DNA of 64,000 nt from Chryseobacterium indologenes (GCA_016025055.1 CP065590.1:3906001-3970000), one strand, 5' to 3'. Positions 15,895-26,838 are shown, counted from the stretch's first letter. Notes: generated by a model from the sequence alone, not told the origin. A program made the numbers and translations.

Positions 15895-16654
15895 GGTATT
15901 TCAATACAAAATCACTGAGTGTCTTTTTCTCGTCCTGGCTTCCTTTGTTATCCATATGACCGTGATTGATTGCAGTGGGCTGTATCGTCATATGGTATTT
16001 TTCCTGTTCTTCTGATGTTGGCAAAACTCCATTATCTGCGGGATAATCGTTTGAACGTAAGGAATAAATTTTTGGAACGCTTGTTCTTGGGAGAAACATC
16101 CGGCGATTATCCATTGTAATGATTTTAGACACCAGGTTAGGATGTTGATTTCCAAACAATGCCGCCATGTCACCGCCGTTGGAATGTCCTATGATGGTAA
16201 GATGTTTGTAATCAAGCTCCGGTTTTGTTTTTTTTAATTCATGTAACACAAACAGTATATTATCGGAGCCGTTTTGCCAGAAAGGTCGCCTTACGATCTG
16301 AATGTTCCCTTCCATTGGTATAAGTTTGTCTGTAGACAGCTCATGCTGGATGCTTACCGTGTAAAAGCCTTTTGATGCCAGTTTTTCCGTCAGATAAGAA
16401 TACATAAAATAGTCTCCGCCTTTATTCATACCATAGCCATGATTAAAAATAACCACCTGCCGATTCGGGATTATCTGCTTAGTGAGTGGCTGATAAACGG
16501 CAAGGGGAATTTTTCTGTTTCTATTCTGATCGAAGAATGTTAAAGTGTCCAGCTTTACCGGATAATCTTCAGAAGAAACTGCTTTTGTCTTTACTGAACA
16601 GGCAATGACGAATGGGAGCGTCGTTAAGAAAAATAGAGTTGTTTTGAATTTCAT
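15881..16654 (-). CDS. Alpha/beta-hydrolase lipoprotein
   Basis: A 257-residue predicted lipoprotein: a signal peptide ending in the lipobox-like VIACS, then an alpha/beta-hydrolase fold. The nucleophile elbow is IIGHSNGGDMAALFG (Ser about residue 157), with an oxyanion region FNHGYGMNKGG near residue 70 and a late histidine in TAINHGHMDNKG. It resembles dienelactone-hydrolase or chlorophyllase-like esterases; substrate unknown. It is the first chromosomal protein gene right of the element and is transcribed towards the tRNA. Confidence 0.8.
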   Translation of the reverse strand: MKFKTTLFFLTTLPFVIACSVKTKAVSSEDYPVKLDTLTFFDQNRNRKIPLAVYQPLTKQIIPNRQVVIFNHGYGMNKGGDYFMYSYLTEKLASKGFYTVSIQHELSTDKLIPMEGNIQIVRRPFWQNGSDNILFVLHELKKTKPELDYKHLTIIGHSNGGDMAALFGNQHPNLVSKIITMDNRRMFLPRTSVPKIYSLRSNDYPADNGVLPTSEEQEKYHMTIQPTAINHGHMDNKGSQDEKKTLSDFVLKYLEEH

Positions 16655-16954
16655 AAAGATATCGGTTTATGACAAAATTCTGAATTTTCTTTGAAATAAT
16701 AAATAACCGGAAAATAATTTAACTTAAAAAGAACCAATTATTTATATCGTAATTTTTTTTCTGTTTTACAAAATTTACTACCTTTATTTCATTAAAATCT
16801 CATTTTAAATACGATCCCTTTATCAGGCTGTTTTCTGGCCTGAGACCAAAGGTTCAGATATCCTGAACCCTGTTACTCTTGATTTATTATCAAAACTTAA
16901 AATAGAAAATGTACGGTTTGTGCATTTTACCATCAATTGTAAAATAAGATCATT
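16655..16954. other. Intergenic region without visible features
   Basis: About 300 AT-rich bases between the divergent hydrolase and SDR genes. It must contain both promoters, but I see no full consensus match, repeat or RNA structure. Confidence 0.5.
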
Positions 16955-17590
16955 ATGAAAAAATATACAATCGCCGTTGTTGGCGGAACCGGAAAATCCG
17001 GAAACTATCTCGTACAGCATCTTCTTGAAAAAGGATATCCAATCAGGCTTTTATTAAGGCATCCTGAACATTTCAAAATGCAGCATCCGTCGATTGAAGT
17101 AGTAAAAGGTGACGCGAGGGACAAAGAATCGATCTGTTCACTGATTAAAGGCTGTGAGGTAATCATCAGTACATTGGGACAGCCGAAAGGAGAGAAATCG
17201 ATTTTCAGTGATGCTACTGGAAATATTATTGTATCTATGAATGAGCTGGGTATTAAAAGATACATCGTAACCACAGGTTTAAGTGTAAATACTGAAGATG
17301 ATTGTAAAAACATACATGTAAAAACGGCGACAGAATGGATGTACCAGAATTATCCTGAAACAACTGCGGATAAACAGAAAGAGTATCATCTTCTTGCAAA
17401 AGGTAACGTGGACTGGACTTTGGTACGATTGCCCTTAATCGACCTGACATACAAACGTTTCGCCATAGAGGCCAATCTTACGGACTGTAAGGGTGAAAAG
17501 ATCAGTGCAGCGGATCTCGCCGAGTTTTTGATCTCACAGATTGAAGATACAGCTTATATAAGAAAAAGTCCTTTCCTGTATAATGTGTAA
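16955..17590 (+). CDS. NAD(P)-binding atypical SDR (NmrA-like) oxidoreductase
   Basis: A 211-residue protein with an N-terminal Rossmann motif, IAVVGGTGKSGNYLVQHLLE (GxxGxxG), followed by VKGDARD and ISTLGQPKG, typical of NAD(P)H-binding atypical SDR or NmrA-like proteins. The later TLVRLPLIDLT fits the same fold. The catalytic Tyr-x-x-x-Lys of classical SDRs is not evident. Function could be reductase, epimerase or redox sensor. It is a single gene, convergent with uvrA, and the two share a terminator. Confidence 0.75.
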   Translation: MKKYTIAVVGGTGKSGNYLVQHLLEKGYPIRLLLRHPEHFKMQHPSIEVVKGDARDKESICSLIKGCEVIISTLGQPKGEKSIFSDATGNIIVSMNELGIKRYIVTTGLSVNTEDDCKNIHVKTATEWMYQNYPETTADKQKEYHLLAKGNVDWTLVRLPLIDLTYKRFAIEANLTDCKGEKISAADLAEFLISQIEDTAYIRKSPFLYNV

Positions 17591-17629
17591 ATCTTTATAC
17601 CAGATTAAAAAGAGTATGATAGTAGTAAA

Positions 17630-17657
17630 AAACAGAGAGCACAATGGCTCTCTGTTT
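17630..17657. terminator. Bidirectional terminator between SDR gene and uvrA
   Basis: AAACAGAGAGC (17630-17640) and GCTCTCTGTTT (17647-17657) form a perfect 11-bp stem with a 6-base loop. The minus strand ends in a T6 run, so it serves uvrA best, and also the convergent SDR gene. Confidence 0.85.
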
Positions 17658-17661
17658 ATAT

Positions 17662-20468
17662 TTAATTTTCAAGCTTTTCCTTAATATATTTTGCAGTATA
17701 GGACTTTTTATTTTTTGTAAGATCCTCAGGTGTTCCTGCAAAGACTACCTCTCCACCGTGTTTTCCGGCTTCAGGACCTATATCAACAATGTAATCTGCA
17801 CATTTGATAATATCGGGCTGGTGCTCAATAACAATCACCGAGTGTCCCAGATCTATCAGAGCCTGAAGAGACTTCAGTAATTTCTGAATATCATGGAAAT
17901 GAAGCCCGGTAGAAGGCTCATCAAAGACAAATAAAGTTTTATCCGTAGTAACGCCCTTCACAAGGAATGAAGCCAGTTTTACACGTTGTGCTTCACCACC
18001 GGAAAGAGTAGAAGAGCTTTGTCCCAACTGTAAATAACCTAGACCAACTTCCTGTAAAGGTTTCAGCTTGGTTACGATTTTCTCTTCATTATTATCTTTA
18101 AAGAAGGCTAATGCTTCATCTACGGTCATGTGAAGGATGTCAGAGATACTTTTTTCGTCAAATTTTACCTCCAGGATTTCACTTTTGAATCTTGTTCCTT
18201 TACATACCTCGCATTCCAGCTCGATATCTGCCATAAACTGCATGGAAACATTGATTACGCCTTCACCTTTACACTCGTCACATCTTCCGCCATCAACATT
18301 GAAAGAGAAATGTTTAGGTTTATATCCCATCATTTTGGCAACTTTCTGTTTGGCAAAAAGATCACGGATGTCATCATAAGCTTTAAGGTAAGTAACGGGA
18401 TTGGAACGTGAAGATTTCCCGATAGGATTCTGGTCGATCAATTCAATGTTTTTGATCAGTTTTTTTGGAAATTCCACAGAATCATAATCGCCTTTTTTAC
18501 CGCCCATTCCCAGCTGAATTTGGATGTCATTGGTTAAAATCTCTTTCATCAACGTCGATTTTCCGCTTCCGGAAACCCCGGAGATCACCACAAGGTTTTC
18601 CAAAGGAATATCTACATCAATATTTTTAAGGTTATTCTGACGGGCTCCTTTGATATGAATCCATTCTTTTGCTTTTCTGCGCTTTTCAGGTACTTTTATT
18701 TCCAGCCTTCCGGTCAGATATTCTGAGGTGAGGGTATCGGCTTTTTTAAGGTCTTTATAGTCTCCCGCAAATACCAATTCACCACCAAGATAACCCGCTT
18801 CAGGACCAATATCGATGATATAATCTGCTGCTCTCATGACGTCTTCGTCGTGCTCTACAACAATTACCGTATTTCCGAGATCACGAAGGTTCTTCAGTAC
18901 TTCGATCAGGTTTTCAGTGTCTTTTGAATGAAGCCCGATAGAAGGTTCATCCAGAATATAAATGGAACCCACCAGGGAACTTCCCAAACTTGTGGCCAGA
19001 TTAATTCTCTGGCTTTCACCTCCTGACAAGGTGTTGGAAGTTCTGTTTAATGTTAAATATCCTAACCCGACTTTTAATAAAAATTCAAGACGGGTAGTAA
19101 TTTCATACAATAATCTCTTAGCAACTTCTTTATCATGATCAGACAGCTTTAATCCGTTGATTAAGGGAGCCAGTTCATCCAGAGGAAGTTCTATCATCGA
19201 CTGTATATTGTGACCGTCAACCTTTACCCAGCTTGTTTCCTCGCGTAATCTCAATCCTTCGCATGTAGGACAAAGAGTTTTCCCTCTGTATCGGGAAAGC
19301 ATGACACGGTACTGGATTTTGTATAAATTTTCTTCAAGCATTTTGAAGAAATTATTAATGGACGGGAAACTGGTTTTCCCGTCACCTTTCCAGAGGAAAT
19401 TTTTCTGTTCTTTTGTTAATTGATGATAAGGTTTGTGAATAGGGAAGTCACCTGCCTTTTTAATGAAATCTTTTTCCATTCGCTCATCGTTTCTCCTCTC
19501 CATGAGACTACTGCATCTTCATATACTGACAAGGTTTTGTTAGGAACTACAAGATCTTCATCAATTCCGATTACTTTTCCGTAGCCTTCACATGCCGGGC
19601 ACGCCCCATAGGGATTGTTGAAGCTGAAAAAGTGAACGTTAGGCTCAAGGAATTCCATACCGTCAAGTTCAAACTTGTTTGAAAACTCCTTTACTTTTCC
19701 GGTATGTGTATTCTTTAAGGTACAATAACCACGGCCCTCATAGAATGCCATTTGAATGGAGTCTGCCAATCGTTGCAGAAAGCTTTCATCTTCTTCATAG
19801 GCGAAACGGTCTATTACCAGATTGATCACCATTCCTTTTTCGGGAGTAAATCCGAAACTTTCCAGATCCTCAATGCCTGCGACATTTCCATTGATTTCAA
19901 GCCTTGTAAAACCGGCAAGTTTTAAAATATTCAATGTTTCCTTAAAATTGTCTGCATCATATTCCAGAGGTGCCGTAAGAAGAAAGGAAGTGTCCTTTTT
20001 AGAAGCTTTAATAAAGTCTACAACGTCAGAAACGGAGTCTTTTTTTACTTCTTCCCCCGAAACGGGAGAAAATGTTTTTCCGATACGGGCAAATAAGAGC
20101 TTCATATAATCATAGATCTCTGTAGAAGTTCCTACAGTGGACCGCGGATTGGACGAAATTACTTTTTGCTGGATTGCAATAGAAGGTGCCAGTCCTTTGA
20201 TATCGTCAACTTTAGGTTTCTCTAATTTGCCTAAAAACTGACGTGCGTAGGAACTTAAGCTCTCTACATATCGTCGCTGGCCTTCTGCATAAATGGTATC
20301 AAAGGCCAGGGATGATTTGCCGCTTCCTGAAACTCCGGTAATAACAATCAGTTTGTTTTTAGGGATCAGGACGTCTATGTGCTTCAGATTGTTAAGGTGT
20401 GCATTCTTAACGAAAATCTGTTTCTTTATATCTATTTCTGTAGTACTAGCCATATTTTGTTTATTCAT
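17662..20468 (-). CDS. uvrA: Excinuclease ABC subunit A, frame interrupted
   Basis: UvrA is the ABC-type damage sensor of nucleotide-excision repair. Both ATPase units are present: Walker A VITGVSGSGKSSLAFD (N-terminal) and VISGVSGSGKSTLMKE (second), with signatures LSGGESQRI and LSGGEAQRV and the zinc-finger cysteines CPACEGYG, CPTCEGL and CDECKGEG. The frame breaks at a T5 tract (19471-19475) where one base is missing; restoring it joins GETMSEWKK to DFIKKAGDFP and gives about 935 residues, the normal size. Biological loss of uvrA is unlikely because the rest is intact. The gene stands alone. Confidence 0.92.
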
Positions 20469-20917
20469 AAAAGTAACTGTACAGTGTATAGCCTGTCAGT
20501 GTAATGGTGTTGGTCCTAAAAAAATCAGGATCTGTCTTCATTGAACGTGTATATCCATTCTCAGATTCACTTGAAACAGCAGAACTCCAGTACCGAATAG
20601 CCTCCCTGATTGTCGCTGAAAAAGAATGTTTTTATCGTAAAATTAAGACCCACAAAATTACGAAATTTTTAGCAAAAAGTATATGTTAATTGTTTTATAA
20701 AATATACGTAAATAAGATGTAAAGTCAGAAGCCGGAAGCTGAATAAGGTGTTGAAAATTAGTCGCATATAGTGCGTCTTTTAGATTTATTTGATTTTTTG
20801 ATTCTATTTTTATTGTATTAAAGGCTGTTTTATAATTTTTATTACGTTTTTGTATTCGGGTATTGTTTTATGTTTAAAAATTATTTAAAATTGTATTCAT
20901 AAATAGGTAATATAGAA

Positions 20918-20968
20918 ATGAGAAAATTATTCAGAGATCTAGTTACACATTTAATGAGAAAAAGATAA
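20918..20968 (+). CDS. Possible 16-residue cationic small protein or leader peptide
   Basis: An ATG-TAA frame encodes MRKLFRDLVTHLMRKR, a strongly basic amphipathic helix. A strong terminator follows 22 bases later, so the short frame seems to be its own transcription unit in a 626-base gap. The peptide is too short for statistical support. It could be a type I toxin-like peptide, a leader, or chance. Confidence 0.3.
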   Translation: MRKLFRDLVTHLMRKR

Positions 20969-20990
20969 AAATTCTCTCCCTCAGGAACTG

Positions 20991-21021
20991 GATGTAGCAT
21001 TTTGGTGTTACATCTTTTTTT
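20991..21021 (+). terminator. Intrinsic terminator upstream of TonB receptor gene
   Basis: GATGTAGCA (20991-20999) pairs with TGTTACATC (21006-21014) using one G-U pair, and seven T follow. No known plus-strand gene precedes it, which suggests a small transcript between 20700 and 21021. I see no riboswitch aptamer. Confidence 0.7.
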
Positions 21022-21094
21022 ATGACAAGTATCATTTGCCTGTCTTGATGAACTCCCTTACTTTTGAATCCTTTAAGAAACGACGGAAACAGTT

Positions 21095-22907
21095 ATGATC
21101 AAAAAGATAGGAAGTGTTTTTTTTTCTGAGCTCTCTGCTTTGGGTAAATGCACAGGAAAAGATCACGGATATTGAAAATATTGAATTTCAGGGGAAATTT
21201 ATTTCAACGCCATATAAAAGTGCCAATCAGAACATTAGTGTCATTAGCAGAAATGATATCATAAACTCCCCGGCCAAAAGTATAGATGAAATCCTTCAGC
21301 AGGTTTCCGGTATGGATATCAGGAGGAGAGGGGCGAATGGTGTACAGAGTGATATTACTTTCCGTGGAAGCTCTTTTGAGCAGGTCCTGTTATTGCTGAA
21401 CGGAATCAGAATGAATGATTCCCAAACAGGGCATAACAATATGAATATTCCTGTTGATCTTGATGATGTCGAAAAAATTGAAATAATCAAAGGCCCTGCA
21501 GCCCGAAGGTTTGGGCAGAATGCTTACGCCGGGGTTATCAATATCATTACAAAACCCACCCCCGGAAAAAGAGTGAAGATCAGTGCTGAAGGTGGCGATT
21601 ACGGAACCTACCGGTTAGGGGTTAATGCTCAGGTGGGAAATGAAAAGTTTTCAAATTCACTGCAGGCCAATTCTTCTTCTTCACAAGGATACATGTACAA
21701 CACCGACTATGAAATCAGAAATGTATTCTACCAGGGAAAAATGAATATTAAAAACGGAGATCTGCGACTTCAGGCCGGTTTTTCGGAAAAGAAGTTCGGT
21801 GCGAATGGATTTTATTCTTCCAGCAAGGCGACGGAACAGTACGAGGAAATGCAGGCTTCCATTGTAAGTCTGGCTCATCAGCAAACATTTGGTAAATTAA
21901 AACTGAACTCCAATATTTATTGGAGAAGAGGGCAGGATATGTATCTTTTTAATCGTCAAAAGCCTGAGATCTATAGAAATATGCATATCGGCAATAATGT
22001 CGGTGGTGAAGTCAATTCCAGCTATCAATGGGCATTAGGGACTACCGGAGTAGGTGTGGAGCTGAGAAAAGAACTTCTGGTGAGCAGTAATCTGGGAAAT
22101 CCCAATCGTTTTGTGTCACAGGTTTTCTTCGAACATCATTTTTCATTGTTTGATAAAAAGCTGAATATCAGCCCTGGAATTTCATGGGCCAATTATGCTA
22201 AAGAAGGAAATTTCTTTTATCCGGGATTGGATGTAGGGTATAATTTTACCGTCAATAGTAAGGTATATGGAAATATTGCCAAAGTGCACCGTATTCCAAC
22301 ATTCACTGAACTGTATTATGTAAGCCCGACTGAGGTGGGAAATCCTGATTTAATTCCTGAAAACGCCATTTCATCTGAAGTGGGATATCAGTATCAAAAC
22401 AATAAGATTTTGGCAAAGGTAAGCGGATTTTTGAGGAACTCAGACAATTCTATTGATTGGGTTAAAAATGATCCCAGCGGTACAGTCTGGTACGCCAGGA
22501 ATGTGGGAGCTATCAAAACAAAAGGAATAGAAGCTGAACTGAATTATACAATAACCAATGCATTAAGATATACAATCGGATATACTTATCTGGACAGCAA
22601 ATATCAGAAATCCGATGAATTTGTATCAAGATATATTTTGGATAATCTCAGGCATCAGCTTATTTCAAAATTAGAGACGAAATTTCTCAATGGCTTTACG
22701 AACGAACTTGTTTACAGATACAATGAAAGGGTAAGTCAGGGAAGCTATCACCTTCTTGATGAGAAATTGAGTTATGGTAAAAAGGATTATTCTGTGTATG
22801 TATTGGTTAATAATCTTACCAACACAAAATATACGGAAGCATTTGGGGTAAAAATGCCGCAAAGGTGGTTCCACATTGGCTTTTCTTATACAATTAATAT
22901 TAAGTAG
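21095..22907 (+). CDS. BtuB-like TonB-dependent receptor
   Basis: An outer-membrane receptor of about 603 residues. After correction of a T9 tract (21117-21125, one extra T) the start is at 21095 with the signal peptide MIKKIGSVFFLSSLLWVNAQ. The plug domain contains DEILQQVSGMDIRRRGANG, ITFRGSSFEQVLLLLNGIRM and EIIKGPAARRFGQNAYAGVI. A ~22-strand beta barrel follows and ends with the typical aromatic C-terminus (FHIGFSYTINIK). The compact size without a carboxypeptidase-like domain suggests vitamin or small siderophore uptake rather than a SusC type. The ligand is unknown. Confidence 0.85.
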
Positions 22908-22958
22908 ATGTTAATTCGATATGAATAAAAGTTAATATTAACAAATTGTTAAAACATT

Positions 22959-22966
22959 TACATTTG
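22959..22966 (+). promoter_or_regulatory. -7 box (TACATTTG) before DUF2490 gene
   Basis: A match to TAnnTTTG 12 bases before the ATG at 22979; transcription would start very close to the start codon. No clear -33 element. Confidence 0.4.
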
Positions 22967-22978
22967 CAAAAATTTTTT

Positions 22979-23694
22979 ATGAAACGTCTTTTAGGTCTAG
23001 GTTTACTACTTGGTATTTCTTTTTTAAAGCTCAGGAACATATTTCCAGCTTCAATGCAGTGACTCTGACCTACAAGTTTCATCCCAAGTTTTTCCTGTAT
23101 GCTGAAGGTCAGCTGCGCGGTAACGAAGATTACACTTACCCCGATTATTATGAGATCAAAGGTGGTTTAGGGTATAATCTTACCAAAAATCACAAACCAT
23201 TTATCGGGTTAGGCAGATACGTGAACTATAAATATCATAGTCTGAGCAAAGAAGAGTTTAGAGTATGGCTTCAGGATGTTATCGATCTGAAGAAAGGCAT
23301 CGTAAAATTTGAAAACAGGTTACGTGTTGAAAAGAGTTGGTTTTATGAGCCGAAAACAGACAATACCTCCCAGAGAATGCGTTACCGCTACCGTTTGAAT
23401 GTAAGTGTTCCGTTGAATGCCAAGACCATTAAAAAAGGAACTGTTTTTGCCAACGTTTATGACGAAATTTTCGTGGTTACTCCTATGAAACCAAGTTTTG
23501 CCAGAAACAGAGTCTATGGTGGTCTGGGATATCAGATTGATGAACATTTCGGAGTGTTGGGCGGATATCTCTGGCAACGTGAATTTGAAGCAAAGGGAAA
23601 CCGGAATTTACATTTTGTATATCTTGCTTTAAACATTAATATAGACGATACGGATCATCATGTGAAGACCTATGATTTCCCTGGTGCAGACTAG
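22979..23694 (+). CDS. DUF2490-family outer-membrane protein, frame interrupted
   Basis: About 238 residues. The signal peptide MKRLLGLGLLLGISF is separated from the body by a missing base in a T6 tract (23020-23025); adding it gives FFKAQEHISSFNAVTLTYKF. The body is amphipathic beta strands rich in aromatic residues (GLGRYVNYKYHSL, LRVEKSWFYEPK, YRYRLNVSVPL), as in DUF2490 small porin-like barrels. It follows the TonB receptor by 71 bases on the same strand. The stop codon overlaps that of the convergent HD gene. Confidence 0.8.
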
Positions 23695-24137
23695 TATTTT
23701 TCTATGAGATAACGATAGGCCTTCAGATATTTATTGAATCTTTTGATGTCTTTGGGAGTAAGCTCTCTATTGACCCTTCTGAGATCCATATTATCACGCA
23801 GGTCATTAAGTTTTACGGCTACGGCAAGGGGAGATCTTTCTGTTCTTTTAACGAACTCATCATAATCTTCTTCCGGATCAAATTTAGTCAGGCAGCTGAT
23901 AGCAAAAATAATGTATTCCGGGAAGCCTTCTGTTCTGAGGTAATCCAAACTGAATTCCAGGGGATGATCTTCTACTACGTCATGTAAAACTCCTACAATT
24001 TTTTCGTCCAGGGTCTTACCATACTCCATCACACGCATTACGTGTGCAATATAAGGTGCGTGGTATTTATCAGTTTGTCCTTTATGAGCCTTATCGGCGA
24101 TTTTTATAGCTCTATTTAGCAGTTCTTCTTTTGTCAT
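23691..24137 (-). CDS. HD-domain phosphohydrolase, SpoT/Mesh1-like
   Basis: A 148-residue HD-domain protein. Metal-binding motifs are in HKGQTDKYHAPYIAHVMRV, VLHDVVEDH and AVKLNDLRDNM, the spacing seen in the hydrolase half of RelA/SpoT and small alarmone hydrolases. It may degrade (p)ppGpp or a related nucleotide; this is family-based inference. The start at MTKEELLNRAIK (24137) is chosen because the longer frame adds a hydrophobic stretch unlike the family. Confidence 0.75.
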   Translation of the reverse strand: MTKEELLNRAIKIADKAHKGQTDKYHAPYIAHVMRVMEYGKTLDEKIVGVLHDVVEDHPLEFSLDYLRTEGFPEYIIFAISCLTKFDPEEDYDEFVKRTERSPLAVAVKLNDLRDNMDLRRVNRELTPKDIKRFNKYLKAYRYLIEKY

Positions 24138-24463
24138 TTTTTCTATGCGAATAGAATACAAAAATAAAAAACAGCTTAAAAAATAAAGCATTTTCCTGAT
24201 GTTTTTTTACAAAAATATGTTCATGGAGTTTATTCTAATTTTTCTTAAGAAAATAGTACATGAGCAACGGAATAATATTCTTACTACCTATTCGGGACAA
24301 ACGATTAGATTATGTTTCAGAAGCTTTCAGCAAAATATATCGACTCAGTTGTGTATTCACGATGTACGATTTGCGACAGGATCAATATTGGGGGTGTCAG
24401 AATCTATGAAGTCAGATAATAATATAGAAAGGGTTAACTTGCGTTAGCCCTTTTTCATTTTGT
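24138..24463. other. Intergenic region between HD and YegP genes
   Basis: About 326 bases. The only clear feature is the hairpin at 24430-24456. An 82-codon plus-strand frame is present but poorly composed and runs into the hairpin, so I do not call it. Confidence 0.5.
24430..24458. terminator. Terminator after yegP, probably bidirectional
   Basis: AAAGGGTTAAC, TTGC and GTTAGCCCTTT form a long stem with one wobble. On the plus strand a T tract follows; on the minus strand it ends the YegP transcript 6 bases after its stop codon. Confidence 0.65.
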
Positions 24464-24796
24464 TTATTTAATTTCCTCTTCTACAGGAGCATTTGGAGCA
24501 TTGTTTTTCACTGATTCTATACCGTTTTCCATACCATTATCCGATTCATACATTTGACTGGTTCCTATAATCTGTCCGTTTCCGGCCTTCAGATTAAAAT
24601 AACATCTTCCGTCTTTTGCTGTATTCCTTTCAAATTTTGAGTCATCCTGTGCATTGGTTTTTACCGATGTGATTCCGTTCTCACATGATGGTTTTGAGTT
24701 GTAGCCCTGGCTGGTAAGGATTACCTGCCCGTTTCCGGCTTTTAGATTAAACTGAAAATCTCCATTGGCTCTTTTTGAAATAATAAATTTTCCCAT
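24464..24796 (-). CDS. YegP/DUF1508-family protein (chromosomal paralogue)
   Basis: A 110-residue protein made of two DUF1508 units with near-identical phrases: FQFNLKAGNGQVILTSQGYN and CYFNLKAGNGQIIGTSQMYE, each followed by a GI(T/E)SVK motif. It ends in an acidic tail (PVEEEIK). It is a closer match to canonical YegP than the copy in the mobile element at 8964-9290. Function in the family is unknown. It stands alone with its own terminator. Confidence 0.9.
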   Translation of the reverse strand: MGKFIISKRANGDFQFNLKAGNGQVILTSQGYNSKPSCENGITSVKTNAQDDSKFERNTAKDGRCYFNLKAGNGQIIGTSQMYESDNGMENGIESVKNNAPNAPVEEEIK

Positions 24797-25010
24797 GATA
24801 ATAATTTTAGATTGTTGTTTTGATTATTTAGATAGTTTTGTTGTGAAGGCTGTTTTAGATTTTTCTAAATGCAGTACTGAACATCAGTCTGGATCATAAT
24901 AGAATTCTCATGTGTATGTTAATTTTCAATAAAAATAGTGTTTTTTATTGAAAATTCATAATTAAATAAGTGTAATGGGTTGAATGTCATAATATTATTA
25001 ATAGAACGTA

Positions 25011-25038
25011 CAAAAAAAGCGCCTCATAATGAGACGCT
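25011..25038 (-). terminator. Terminator of the beta-oxidation operon
   Basis: AGCGcCTCAT and ATGAGaCGCT form a compact hairpin, followed by seven T on the minus strand, 25 bases after the acyl-CoA dehydrogenase stop codon. Confidence 0.85.
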
Positions 25039-25062
25039 GAATAAAATTTATGTTATAAAAGA

Positions 25063-26838
25063 CTAATAAGCTCCCTTATCAATATAGTGAGCCGCCACTT
25101 TTTCAGTTAATGCCACTACATTTGGATGGTTGGTATACTTTGTAAATCTTCTTAATCCGGAAAGCATCATTCTCTGCTCATCTCCTTCAGCAAAAGAAAC
25201 AATTCCTTCTTTAGCTGCAGCAGTGATTTTTTCTACTGCTTTGTAAAGGTTTAACTGAGCCATAGCTGCTTCTACAGATTCAGGAGAGAAGTGTTTTTCT
25301 GCTCTTAATACTGCAGATTCTGCCATATAGATCTGGTTAAGAATTTCAGAAGCATTTAATAACAGATGTTGTTGTTTTTCAATATCCATCATATATTTTT
25401 GAAGAGCAGCTCCCGAAACCATTAAAAATACTTTCTTAAGGTTTGCGATAATAGCTTTTTCTTCACTCATGAATTCTGAGTAATCTGGAACTTCAAATGA
25501 AGGAATACCCATTAATTCCTTACTGATTGCCATAGCAGGAGATAAAAGATCCAATTCACCTTTCATTGCTCTTTTAATAAGCATTCCTACCGCTAATAAT
25601 CTGTTGATCTCGTTGGTACCTTCATAGATTCTTGAAATCCTTGAATCTCTCCATGCAGCTTCCATTGGAGTGTCTTCAGAGAATCCCATACCTCCGTATA
25701 CCTGAATACCTTCGTCTGCAGTATGCTGTGCAAGATCCGATACAAAAACTTTAAGGATTGAACATTCTACAGCGAATTCTTCAACACCTTTTAGCTCCGC
25801 AGCCTGATGATCCATTCCGCCAGCTACCAGTTCATCAATTTTATCCTGAACATTCTTTGCCGCTCTGTAAGAACCTGCTTCACTTACGAAAACACCGGTT
25901 GCCATTTCAGCAATTTTCTTTCTGATTGCTCCGAAAGTAGAGATAGAAACCCCGAATTGCTTTCTTTCATTAGAATACTGGATAGAGTGGTTTAAAATCC
26001 TTCTCTGCGCATCTAAACATGCCGCAGCCAATTTGATTCGGCCTACGTTCAATGCATTTAAAGCGATTTTGAATCCGTTGTTTCTTTCTCCTAAAAGATT
26101 TTCTACAGGAATTTTCATATCATTGAAAAATACCTGACGGGTAGAAGAGGCACGAATACCTAATTTATGTTCTTCCTCACCAAATGTTAAGCTTTCAGGA
26201 TTTTCAAGTTCAGATCTGTTGATTACAAATCCGGTGATGTTTTTATCATCATCAATTTTTGCAAATAATGTAAATGTATCTGCAAATCCAGCATTGGAAA
26301 TCCACATTTTCTGTCCGTTGATGATATAGTGTTTTCCGTCTTCAGAAAGTTTTGCTTTTGTTTTCCCTGAGTTGGCATCAGAACCTGCATCCGGCTCAGT
26401 TAAACAGTAAGCTCCAAACTTTGTTCCTGTTGCCAGATCCGGAAGATATTTTTTCTTTTGCTCCTCAGTTCCGTATAAAACGATAGGAAGGGTACCAATA
26501 CCCGTGTGAGCTCCGTATGCTGTTGCTAAAGAACCAGTTGTCCCGGAAAGATAATCGCAGGCAAGCATTGTGGTCACAAACCCCATTCCAAGGCCTCCGT
26601 ACTCTTCAGGAACGGCAATTCCCAGCATTCCCATATCACCAAGTTTACGCATTGTTTCTTCTGTAAATGCATAATCTTTCTTTTCAAAACGTTCTCTTTG
26701 AGGAACTACCTCTCTATCTATAAATTCTTTTGCTGAATCACGAAGCATTTTTTGCTCCTCATTCAGTTCTTCAATGCTGAAAATTTCATTTGCAGGAATT
26801 TCCTTAATCAGGAATTCACCTCCTTTTAGTGTAGCCAT
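25063..26838 (-). CDS. Acyl-CoA dehydrogenase
   Basis: A 591-residue FAD-dependent acyl-CoA dehydrogenase that catalyses the first step of fatty-acid beta-oxidation. It has AYCLTEPDAGSDANSG (FAD and substrate signature), KMWISNAGFADTF, and the C-terminal YGGMGFSEDTPME and RIYEGTNEINRLL with the expected catalytic glutamate region. The extra ~180 C-terminal residues match the VLCAD/ACAD9-like long form of Bacteroidota. It is the last gene of the operon under MarR and is followed by a terminator. Confidence 0.9.
   Translation of the reverse strand: MATLKGGEFLIKEIPANEIFSIEELNEEQKMLRDSAKEFIDREVVPQRERFEKKDYAFTEETMRKLGDMGMLGIAVPEEYGGLGMGFVTTMLACDYLSGTTGSLATAYGAHTGIGTLPIVLYGTEEQKKKYLPDLATGTKFGAYCLTEPDAGSDANSGKTKAKLSEDGKHYIINGQKMWISNAGFADTFTLFAKIDDDKNITGFVINRSELENPESLTFGEEEHKLGIRASSTRQVFFNDMKIPVENLLGERNNGFKIALNALNVGRIKLAAACLDAQRRILNHSIQYSNERKQFGVSISTFGAIRKKIAEMATGVFVSEAGSYRAAKNVQDKIDELVAGGMDHQAAELKGVEEFAVECSILKVFVSDLAQHTADEGIQVYGGMGFSEDTPMEAAWRDSRISRIYEGTNEINRLLAVGMLIKRAMKGELDLLSPAMAISKELMGIPSFEVPDYSEFMSEEKAIIANLKKVFLMVSGAALQKYMMDIEKQQHLLLNASEILNQIYMAESAVLRAEKHFSPESVEAAMAQLNLYKAVEKITAAAKEGIVSFAEGDEQRMMLSGLRRFTKYTNHPNVVALTEKVAAHYIDKGAY

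Noticed and set aside
20504..20689. 61-codon plus-strand frame upstream of uvrA
   Set aside because: No family resemblance or start signal; likely chance in the uvrA leader region.
20700..21094. Cobalamin or other riboswitch before the BtuB-like receptor
   Set aside because: No conserved B12-box or aptamer stems found; only a terminator is visible.
24199..24447. 82-codon plus-strand frame between HD and YegP genes
   Set aside because: Composition is unlike real genes here and the frame runs into a terminator hairpin.
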